NCBI RefSeq assembly: GCF_024206495.1
Contig: NZ_JAMBPQ010000005.1
Span: 62,001 to 126,000 of the forward strand
DNA: 64,000 bases
Direction: 5' to 3'
From: Paraburkholderia sp. CNPSo 3272
GTDB taxonomy: Bacteria > Pseudomonadota > Gammaproteobacteria > Burkholderiales > Burkholderiaceae
A program made the position numbers and the translations under genes. This document shows, piece by piece, positions 53,891-61,158 of this stretch. The notes below the pieces were generated by a model, which was not told the DNA's origin, did not search any database, and was given only the letters and a program-made list of their open reading frames with translations. Positions within the stretch are counted from its first letter, which is position 1. Each line of letters starts with the position of its first letter.

Positions 53891-54009
53891 GGGTTTTCTC
53901 TTGGAAGCAACTTCAAAACACAGAGTGACCTTGAACTTCTTCTGCTGCGTATCAATTCGACCGGATGCTTCGTGATGCGTAGCCTGGTCCTATGTCTTTA
54001 AAGACTGTG

Positions 54010-55476
54010 TCACCTGCCCTGCGAGGGATTGCCCTTGCGGTCGGCGCTCAGGGACACGGGCGTATGCGAATCGGCGATATCCACCCAGCCACCGCCGATG
54101 GCCTGATACACGCTGATCACCTGGTTGTAGCGCGAGGCCTGCAAGTTGGCGAGGGCAAGCTCGGCGGAGAACAGGTCGTTTTCGGAGATCAGCACTTCGA
54201 GATAGCCGATCAACCCGTCTTCGAACTTGAGCCGCGAGAACCTCGCATATTCGCGCAAAGCATCGACGCGCTGCTGCTGAAGCGCGGTCTGCTCAATGGT
54301 CATTTGTGAGCTGACGAGCGCATTATTGGTGTCGTTGAACGCGCCCAGCACCGTCTGCCTGTAGGCCAGTTCGGCCTGGCGCTTTTGTGCCTCGGCTGAC
54401 TGCACCTGGCCAGCAATCGCACCCGACGTGAAGATCGGCCCGGTCAGACCTGCTGCGACCGTCCAGAGCGACGCGGGCCCGGAAAGGAAGTCGCCGAACG
54501 CGGCACTGACCGAACCCAGCGCCCCCGTCAGCGAGAGGGTGGGATAGTAAAGCGCACGCGTGGCGCCGACATTCGCATTGGCCGCGACCAGATTCTGTTC
54601 GGCCTGCAAAATATCGGGCCGCCGCTCGAGCAGTGTCGAAGGCAGATCCGCCGGAATGACAGGAAGCACCAGCTCGCTCACCGACTTGCCTCGCACAATG
54701 GGCCCGGGATTACGTCCCAGCAGAATGGAGATGCCGTTTTCCACGATGGCGATCTGCTGTTTGATGGCCGGTATGGCGGATTGAGCCAGCTTGTACTGCG
54801 AGCGCACCTGGGAAAGCTCCGTCTGGGAAACCAGCCCGTCGCGATAGCGCAACTCGAATATGCGTAATGTTTCGCCGAAGTTACTCGCCGTGGCCCGTGC
54901 GATTTCGAGTTGCCGGTCGAGCCCGCGCAGCGTGATGTAGCTGGTCGCCACGCCTGTCACCAGCGAAAGTACGACGCCCCGCTGGGCCTGTTCGCTGGCA
55001 TAGACCTGCGCCTGCGCGGCTTCGGTCAGGCGTCTTACCCGGCCGAACAGGTCGATTTGCCAGGAAGCGGACAGCATGCCCTGATAAAGATTGAATACGG
55101 GATCGAGCAAGGGGGACAGCGGTGGCATCCCGACCTCGCTGGTCCGGTTGCGGCTCACGTTGGCGCCATAGCCGATCTGCGGGAGACCCTGCGAGCGCGC
55201 AGCGCGCAACAAGCCGATGAACTGGTCGATACGCGCCGCTGCGATACGCACGTCCAGATTGCCCTGCAGGGCGGTTTGAATCAGGTCGTTCAACACCGGA
55301 TCGTCGAATTGCTCCCACCACGCCGTGTCCACGACTTCTTCAGCCTCGGGCAAATCGACCCGCCACGTTGCGGGCACCGCCACCTCGGGGCGACTGTAGT
55401 CGGGCCCCACGCTAGTGCAGCCGGCCAGGCAACTGGTAGCGGCGGCAAATATCGCAGCACGCGTCAGCGTTCTCAT
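54010..55476 (-). CDS. NodT-family outer-membrane efflux factor (TolC-like lipoprotein)
   Basis: A 488-residue outer-membrane channel for tripartite efflux. The lipobox is TSCLAGCTSVGPDYSRPEV, the standard N-terminus of RND-type factors. Two repeats of coiled-coil and beta-strand segments follow, e.g. RIAAARIDQFIGLLRAARSQ and QAEQNLVAANANVGATRALY. Start ATG 55476 has TGGAGT upstream. It lies 70 bases after the last Mrp-like gene and on the same strand as the RND permease at the window edge. This suggests one export system with the antiporter module in between. Confidence 0.93.
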   Translation of the reverse strand: MRTLTRAAIFAAATSCLAGCTSVGPDYSRPEVAVPATWRVDLPEAEEVVDTAWWEQFDDPVLNDLIQTALQGNLDVRIAAARIDQFIGLLRAARSQGLPQIGYGANVSRNRTSEVGMPPLSPLLDPVFNLYQGMLSASWQIDLFGRVRRLTEAAQAQVYASEQAQRGVVLSLVTGVATSYITLRGLDRQLEIARATASNFGETLRIFELRYRDGLVSQTELSQVRSQYKLAQSAIPAIKQQIAIVENGISILLGRNPGPIVRGKSVSELVLPVIPADLPSTLLERRPDILQAEQNLVAANANVGATRALYYPTLSLTGALGSVSAAFGDFLSGPASLWTVAAGLTGPIFTSGAIAGQVQSAEAQKRQAELAYRQTVLGAFNDTNNALVSSQMTIEQTALQQQRVDALREYARFSRLKFEDGLIGYLEVLISENDLFSAELALANLQASRYNQVISVYQAIGGGWVDIADSHTPVSLSADRKGNPSQGR

Positions 55477-55546
55477 GACGTACTCCAGGTTGTGCTGCGA
55501 CCGCGTCCCGCGTGCGCAGGCGGTGCGGTCGGTTGCGCCACACACA

Positions 55547-57187
55547 TCATGCCGCCACCGCGAGCAGGCCGCCGAACAGCAGCGCCGCGAGCAACAGCGT
55601 CAGACAGGAGACAGCCCATCCGCGCACGAACGCATCCGTAGACACAGCGATTCGTGCGGCCCACGTGCTGGCTCGTCGCAGTCCGCGCAGGAGGCCGCTT
55701 ACATCTCCCACAGGCACGGACGGCACCGTCTTACCCCATCGATTCCAGCCAATCGCGAGCGCCGCGCCAACGAGTACCGGCCAGAGTGCCGACCACAGCG
55801 CCGCGGGAGCCAGGGCCTCGGGTAGCGAGCCTGCCGGGATACGCAGATACAACACCCACGGAACGGCGAGCGAGACCACGACCATTGCCAGCCACGCCCC
55901 CCTGAACGGCCCCGGAGCGCGCGCGTTGGAATCGGTGGTGACCACTGCACCCAGACAGCGCACGAAATGAAGCATCAGCAACGTGGTCGCGGCTGAAGAC
56001 GCCGCAGCCAACGACCCAGCCAGATCGCCGCCCAGCAGGTCCTTGGCCGCGTACTTGGCCAGTGCGCCGCCCGTCAACGGCAATCCGCCCAGTCCAAGCG
56101 CGATGACCGCCGTGGGCAGCAGCACCCGTCGCAACGATCCGGCACCCGTCAACGCGACCACGCCCACGGCCAGAAACAAAGTGCCTTTGACGAGCAGATG
56201 GTGCGCGGCATAGTAAGCGGCTGCCACGACGGTAGCGGGGTCGCCTGCGGCTAGCCCCATGCCGATCACGGCCATCAGGAAGCCCATCTGGCTGACGCTC
56301 GAGTACGCGAGCACGACTTTCGGCTGGGCCTGTGTGATACCGATCGCCACGCCGTAGAACGCGCCGACCATGCCCAGCGCCGCGAAAGGGATGCCAAAGT
56401 GCGGCCATGCGTCGTTGAAAGTAAATGGCAGAAAACGAACCAATGCGATTACGCTGGCCTTGACCACCGCGCCGCTGAGCACCGCCGCCGCAGGAACGGG
56501 CGCCGCGCGATAGGCGTGCGGCATCCAGAAATGCAGCGGCACCATTCCGGCCTTCATGCCGAGGCCAACCAGGAGCAATAGGAGCGTGGCGTTGCGCCAG
56601 GGCGAGCCCGGCAACGCTGCAGCCGCATCGCGAATCAGCAGGCTGCCACCAGGCGTGGCCTGTGCGAGCAGGACCAATCCTCCCAGCACGAAAGCCTCGG
56701 CCAGTAATGCAACACCAAGATAAAGCGCGCCCGCGTATCGCGCTTCGGGCCTCTCGCCCTGGAGCACCAGCCCGCTGGCGCCGACACTCAACACCGCCAG
56801 CATCAGATAGAAGCCAATCAGATCGGCCGTCAGAAACACGCCCACGCTGCCGGTCAAGGTCATGAGCCAGCAGACGACGAACCCATCGATATCTTCGCGA
56901 CCGCGTACATATCGTGCGGCATAGATTCCGGCGAAGAGCCATAACAGCGCCGCCGTGCCGAGCAACACCGCGCCTGGCGTATCGAGCGCGAAACCGAGGG
57001 CGAACCGGCTGTGGCCGAGCATCAGGGTTTCGCTCTGGCTGGCGCCGACGGCCGCGGCCAGCGCGGGCAGCGCAGCGACAGCGAACCATGCAGGCAGGCG
57101 CCTGCGAACCGGCGCCGACGCACAGAGCAGCAGCATCAGCAATGGCAACCCGACGGCTGCGACGAGCAGAGCTTGGGAGACGTTCAT
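55547..57187 (-). CDS. Second MrpD/NuoM-like proton-translocating subunit
   Basis: A 546-residue, roughly 14-helix antiporter-like subunit. GLGMKAGMVPLHFWMPHAYRAAP holds the TM7 lysine and the broken-helix motif, and LSGAVVKASVIALVRF the TM8 lysine. The TM5 segment is LIGFYLMLAVLSVGASGLVL, where the family normally has a Trp-Glu pair; the Glu appears to be replaced. Its ATG overlaps the previous stop as ATGA. It may be a structural or diverged antiporter subunit that stands in for MrpA. Confidence 0.88.
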   Translation of the reverse strand: MNVSQALLVAAVGLPLLMLLLCASAPVRRRLPAWFAVAALPALAAAVGASQSETLMLGHSRFALGFALDTPGAVLLGTAALLWLFAGIYAARYVRGREDIDGFVVCWLMTLTGSVGVFLTADLIGFYLMLAVLSVGASGLVLQGERPEARYAGALYLGVALLAEAFVLGGLVLLAQATPGGSLLIRDAAAALPGSPWRNATLLLLLVGLGMKAGMVPLHFWMPHAYRAAPVPAAAVLSGAVVKASVIALVRFLPFTFNDAWPHFGIPFAALGMVGAFYGVAIGITQAQPKVVLAYSSVSQMGFLMAVIGMGLAAGDPATVVAAAYYAAHHLLVKGTLFLAVGVVALTGAGSLRRVLLPTAVIALGLGGLPLTGGALAKYAAKDLLGGDLAGSLAAASSAATTLLMLHFVRCLGAVVTTDSNARAPGPFRGAWLAMVVVSLAVPWVLYLRIPAGSLPEALAPAALWSALWPVLVGAALAIGWNRWGKTVPSVPVGDVSGLLRGLRRASTWAARIAVSTDAFVRGWAVSCLTLLLAALLFGGLLAVAA

Positions 57188-58698
57188 GGCAGCCCCGCTG
57201 GCGGCATCACCGTGCGGCCAATCTGGGCCACGTCGACTGGCAGCAGCACGGCGAGGCCAAGCAGGAAAGAACACGTTGCGAGGCCAAGCACGGCGAGCTG
57301 CTGGTAACGAGGCACCTGCTTTTGCGGCGACCAGCCGGGCGCAGCGGGCTCCATCGCGCGCATCACCACCATGAAAACGTAGACGCTCGTGAGCAGTCCG
57401 CCGACCAGCATCACGACCGCCCACCACCATTGCCCCGTCGAGAATGCCGCCGACATCAGCAGCCACTTGGCCAGAAAGCCCCCGGAAGGCGGCAAGCCGA
57501 TCAACGTGGCGCCGGCCAGCGCGAAAGCCGTCAGCGTCATGGGCAGGGCGCGCCCCGCGCCGCGCAGGTCGGCCAGACGGTCATGCCCCAGCGTGCTATA
57601 GATCAGACCGGCCGCGAGGAACATGGCCGCTTTTGCGCTCGCGTGCGATACGGCCTGCAACAGGCCACCCGTGACGGCTCGAGCACTTTCGTGCTGCACA
57701 GCAAGCGGAAACAGCAGGAACAGATAGCCGATCTGGGCGACCGTCGAGTAAGCGATCAAGAGCTTCAACCGCACCTGGCGCAGCGCCACCACATTGCCGA
57801 AGAGGATCGCGAGAGCCCCCAGGCCTGCAAGCAGTTGCGAGCAGGATCCGGTTGCGATGCCGGCGAAGACGTCGACCCACAACCGCAGCACCACGAACCA
57901 CGATCCCTTGATGACCAATGCCGACAGCAGCGCGCTCGCGGCGGCCGGTGCGCCCGCGTGCGCTGGCGGCAACCACAGATGCAGCGGAAACAGCGCGGTT
58001 TTGGCGAGCATGCCGGCCGTCATCAACGCCAACGCGGCCCAGGCTAGCGGCTGCGCCCCGATCCTCGCGGCAAGCAGCGCAATGTCCAGCGTGCCATAGG
58101 CGCCATAGAGCAGAAAAACCCCCAGCAAATAAAGCATCGAGCCGATCAGCGCGTACAACAGATAACGCAACGCAGCCTGCAATGTTTCGGCGCGGCCATC
58201 GAGGGACACGAGAGGAACGCCCGCAAAAGTCAGCAGTTCGAGCGCGACGTAGAGCGTGAAAATGTCTGCGCTCACAAACACCAGATTGAGCGCTCCCCAT
58301 ACCGCCAGCAGCAACAGCCAGAACGCCAGCGGCGCGCGTGCCTCGTTCGTGCCGGACGGTGTGCCGAAGTCGCCATTGGCGTAAATCGCCACCGCCCCCA
58401 CCACCACGGCAACCACCAGCATCATGCACACCGAGAGGCCGTCGGCGCGGAGCATGACGCCCAGCGGCGGCGCCCAGCCGCCCAGCAGATAGCGCAATGC
58501 GTCGCCCGAGACCAGCAGCCTCGCCGCAATCTCCAGCACGAGGCCGAAACCGAAGGCGATCGTCACCCAGGCCACGCGTTGCGCGTGGCGTCCGCCGAGC
58601 GCCAACCCCGCCAGCATCCCGGCAAAAGGCAACAACACGACGAGCGTCAGCAGCAGGCCGCCCGGCGTCGATTGCCCCGTGAGCGCCAGCGTCGTCAC
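57184..58698 (-). CDS. mrpD: MrpD-like cation/proton antiporter subunit
   Basis: A 504-residue, roughly 14-helix subunit of the NuoN/MrpD family. It has the TM5 glutamate in FTLYVALELLTFAG, the TM7 lysine in GMLAKTALFPLHLWLPPAHA, and the TM8 lysine in SALVIKGSWFVVLRL. The proton-path residues are therefore complete. Its start overlaps the end of the MrpC-like gene. Together with that subunit it should form the core of a sodium or potassium/proton antiporter. Confidence 0.9.
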   Translation of the reverse strand: MTTLALTGQSTPGGLLLTLVVLLPFAGMLAGLALGGRHAQRVAWVTIAFGFGLVLEIAARLLVSGDALRYLLGGWAPPLGVMLRADGLSVCMMLVVAVVVGAVAIYANGDFGTPSGTNEARAPLAFWLLLLAVWGALNLVFVSADIFTLYVALELLTFAGVPLVSLDGRAETLQAALRYLLYALIGSMLYLLGVFLLYGAYGTLDIALLAARIGAQPLAWAALALMTAGMLAKTALFPLHLWLPPAHAGAPAAASALLSALVIKGSWFVVLRLWVDVFAGIATGSCSQLLAGLGALAILFGNVVALRQVRLKLLIAYSTVAQIGYLFLLFPLAVQHESARAVTGGLLQAVSHASAKAAMFLAAGLIYSTLGHDRLADLRGAGRALPMTLTAFALAGATLIGLPPSGGFLAKWLLMSAAFSTGQWWWAVVMLVGGLLTSVYVFMVVMRAMEPAAPGWSPQKQVPRYQQLAVLGLATCSFLLGLAVLLPVDVAQIGRTVMPPAGLP

Positions 58699-59045
58699 CT
58701 CGCCTCCGTATTGGCGCGGGCACCGTCCGACGCCGCATCACCGTCCGACGACAGAGAATTCGAGCCTGTTTCCGCGAACCTGCGCAGCATGAGTCCGACT
58801 GCGAGCGCGGAAGCGGCGAATGACACGACGATCGCCGTGATCAATAGCGCCTGCGGCACCGGGTCGCCGGACATGCCGGCGCCAGCTCCCCGATGCGCAA
58901 TCACGGCACAAGCCAGAAAGACGCCATTGCCCGTGAGGTTGAAGGCCAGCACCTTGCGCAAGGGCTGCGGGTTGACGATCAGGCCATAGAGGCCGAGACC
59001 CACGAGGGCAGCGGCGGTCAAGCCGAACAACTGCGAGACGTTCAT
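58695..59045 (-). CDS. mrpC: MrpC/NuoK-like subunit
   Basis: A 116-residue protein with three helices. LVGLGLYGLIVNPQPLRKVL and LNLTGNGVFLAC-like packing (here FNLTGNGVFLACAVIA) match MrpC and NuoK, which line the antiporter's lateral proton path. DPVPQALLITAIVVSFAASA is the conserved third helix. The tail of about 25 polar residues is longer than usual. It overlaps both neighbours by four bases, indicating coupled translation. Confidence 0.9.
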   Translation of the reverse strand: MNVSQLFGLTAAALVGLGLYGLIVNPQPLRKVLAFNLTGNGVFLACAVIAHRGAGAGMSGDPVPQALLITAIVVSFAASALAVGLMLRRFAETGSNSLSSDGDAASDGARANTEAR

Positions 59046-59986
59046 GGGCTCACCTCCGGCCGCTGCGGTGGACCGACGAGCAGGAGGACCAGGGTCACGG
59101 CAAGCGAAGGCAGAAGCGCGGCTTCAATGATGATGATCCACAGTTTCGCCCAGCCATCGGGGTACGCGAGAAACGCTCCCGCCACGACGGCGCCGAGCAG
59201 GCCAAGCGCGATGAACACCGCCGGCCCGAGGATCAGCACGGCGCGCAGCCAGCGCCGGCTGACCGGCGGCGCATCGCGCAGACCGGACATCATGACGAGC
59301 AGCCACATGGCGGCAATCACCGTGGCGCCCTGAAATTTGCCACCCGGATGATCGGCGCCGACCCAGAAAATGTAGATGCCGATCACGACGCCTATCGGCG
59401 GCAATACACGCGCGAGATACACCAGAATGTCGTTGGGACTCACCACCTGCGCCAGTCCCGGCCTGCCGCCCCAGCAGCGGTCCGGCGCCAGCGACCAGAC
59501 GCCGACCACGCCGAACAGCAACACGATGGCTTCCAGCAGCGTGTCGATCGCGCGGAATGCCAGCAGGACGGCTGTGATCGGGTTGCCGACGCCAGTCGCC
59601 CGGATGTGTCGCGCCACCTCGGGCGCCAGCGTCGGCGCGGGGTCCGGCAGGCTCAACAGGCTAACGGCAATCACGACGGCGACCGCCGTGGCGGCCACGC
59701 CTGCCGCGACACGCATCGCGAGGCCCGGCGTTTCGGCCTGGGCCGCCGCTTCAGTGACCTCAAGCCGCGACGCCGCGCGGATCAGTAGCGCGCCGGTCAG
59801 GCCCGCACCGATGGCCGCTTCGGTCAACGCGACGTCGACAGCACGAAGCACTAGCCAGGCCAGCGTGAGCAGCAGGCCGTAAGGAATGAATCCGGCGACC
59901 GCGGCGAACGTATCGCGCACGACGACCGTCCAGAGCGCAAGCCCCAGCAACAGGATGCCGATACCGACGGAGATGGCGGCGATCAT
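59042..59986 (-). CDS. mrpB: Fused DUF4040 (MrpA C-terminal/MbhD) and MrpB subunit
   Basis: A 314-residue protein. Residues 1-90 are a DUF4040 domain (AAVAGFIPYGLLLTLAWLVL, then ALTEAAIGAGLTGALLIRAA), equivalent to the MrpA C-terminus or archaeal MbhD. A middle hydrophobic segment and residues about 185-310 form an MrpB domain (GVVIGIYIFWVGADHPGGKF, FQGATVIAAMWLLVMMSG). The large MrpA N-terminal antiporter domain is not attached. CAGGAGGAG precedes ATG 59986. The order E-F-G-D/B-C-D resembles archaeal Mbh/Mrp modules. Confidence 0.87.
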   Translation of the reverse strand: MIAAISVGIGILLLGLALWTVVVRDTFAAVAGFIPYGLLLTLAWLVLRAVDVALTEAAIGAGLTGALLIRAASRLEVTEAAAQAETPGLAMRVAAGVAATAVAVVIAVSLLSLPDPAPTLAPEVARHIRATGVGNPITAVLLAFRAIDTLLEAIVLLFGVVGVWSLAPDRCWGGRPGLAQVVSPNDILVYLARVLPPIGVVIGIYIFWVGADHPGGKFQGATVIAAMWLLVMMSGLRDAPPVSRRWLRAVLILGPAVFIALGLLGAVVAGAFLAYPDGWAKLWIIIIEAALLPSLAVTLVLLLVGPPQRPEVSP

Positions 59987-60276
59987 GCACGCTCCTCCTG
60001 CCGGCGCGCGGCGCGCGCGATGAGTTGCGACACGTCGGACGACGTCAGCATCACCAGCAGCCAGACCACGATCAGCTTGAGGGCGATCACGATATGACCG
60101 GTCTGTGGCAACAGCCCCAGCACCACCATGCCAAGGCCTAGATTGTCGGCCTTGGTCAACGCGTGCAGCCGCGTGTACGTGTCCGGGAACCGCAACAGCC
60201 CGACTGTACCGGCCACGAAGAAGACAATGCCGGCCAGCATGGCAATGATCGTGAAAATATCGGCTGCGGCTTTCAT
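59983..60276 (-). CDS. mrpG: MrpG subunit
   Basis: A 97-residue protein with three helices. GTVGLLRFPDTYTRLHALTK is the MrpG signature, with the conserved RFPDxYxRLHA. It is a small membrane subunit needed for antiport in Mrp complexes. Its stop overlaps the start of the DUF4040-MrpB gene by ATGA, and its start overlaps the MrpF stop. Confidence 0.93.
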   Translation of the reverse strand: MKAAADIFTIIAMLAGIVFFVAGTVGLLRFPDTYTRLHALTKADNLGLGMVVLGLLPQTGHIVIALKLIVVWLLVMLTSSDVSQLIARAARRQEERA

Positions 60277-60557
60277 TTCCGGTCCTCTTTCGCGATATCG
60301 CCTTCTGCCTGACGATCGGCCTTGACGAAGGCGACCGACGCGAACGCCGCAAGCACGGCGAGCGTCAACGCCACATCCACGACAGCCTCGACGCCGCTTG
60401 CCGTGCCGACCAGCAGCAACGCCGCGATCCCTCCCGTGCCGAACAGTTGCGCGGCCATCATGCGGTCGGCGCGCGTGGGCCCGCGCAGCACCGACAGAAG
60501 GCCTACGGCCACCATCAGCAGCACCAGCGCGCAAACGGCGATGAGCACGTCAGCCAT
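60273..60557 (-). CDS. mrpF: MrpF subunit
   Basis: A 94-residue protein with three helices. LLSVLRGPTRADRMMAAQLF is the MrpF motif, with the conserved RGPtxaDR, and VVDVALTLAVLAAFASVAFV is the third helix. MrpF is one of the small subunits of the Mrp hydrophobic core. It overlaps the MrpE gene by eight bases upstream and MrpG by four bases downstream. Confidence 0.92.
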   Translation of the reverse strand: MADVLIAVCALVLLMVAVGLLSVLRGPTRADRMMAAQLFGTGGIAALLLVGTASGVEAVVDVALTLAVLAAFASVAFVKADRQAEGDIAKEDRK

Positions 60558-61077
60558 GACGTTCACCGCTGACCAGCGCGCCCGCGAGGCGCCGTTCTTC
60601 GTCCGCCAGTTGTTCGTCGACCCGCTGCGAGGTGTCGAGGCAGTGGTAGACGAGCCCGTCCGCGGTCTCATCTACCGGCAGCGACCCCGGCAAGAGGCTC
60701 GTGATGATGGCGAAACCATTGCGCGCCGTTCCCGGCGGAAAACCGACACGATAGACCACGATACCGGGCCGCAAAGGCAGGCGCGGGTCCAACGCGCGGC
60801 GCGCCACGTCGATGCCCGCGAGCAGGGACTGCAAGAGGAAATGCGGAACGAATACGAGTAAGGCGCCGAGCCGTACCCTTCCCGCGACGGGAGGCAGGAG
60901 ACGCAGGCTCATCTGCGTCGCGACGAGCGTCGCGATCAGGCCGCAGACGAGATCGGCCGGCTTCACGCTCGGCATCAGGATGATCCATAGCGCGAGAAAG
61001 CAAACCGCGCGTGTCAGCGCGACGCGCCAGTGCGAACGCCAGTCGAGCAGGAAAGCACGAAGCGTTGGTGAGCTCAT
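60550..61077 (-). CDS. mrpE: MrpE subunit
   Basis: A 175-residue protein with two to three N-terminal helices (TRAVCFLALWIILM, ADLVCGLIATLVATQ) and a cytoplasmic domain. FVPHFLLQSLLAGIDVARRA and NGFAIITSLLPGSLPVDET are MrpE signatures. It is the first Mrp-like gene of the block and begins 81 bases after the stop of the RND permease. That spacing and common orientation suggest they are one transcript. Confidence 0.92.
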   Translation of the reverse strand: MSSPTLRAFLLDWRSHWRVALTRAVCFLALWIILMPSVKPADLVCGLIATLVATQMSLRLLPPVAGRVRLGALLVFVPHFLLQSLLAGIDVARRALDPRLPLRPGIVVYRVGFPPGTARNGFAIITSLLPGSLPVDETADGLVYHCLDTSQRVDEQLADEERRLAGALVSGERHG

Positions 61078-61158
61078 GGAAGATGCGCCTCCTCTATCGA
61101 AAAACCAGCGAGCGCGAAAACGGCGGGCGTCTGCCGGATGGCGTCAGGCCCCGGCGGC

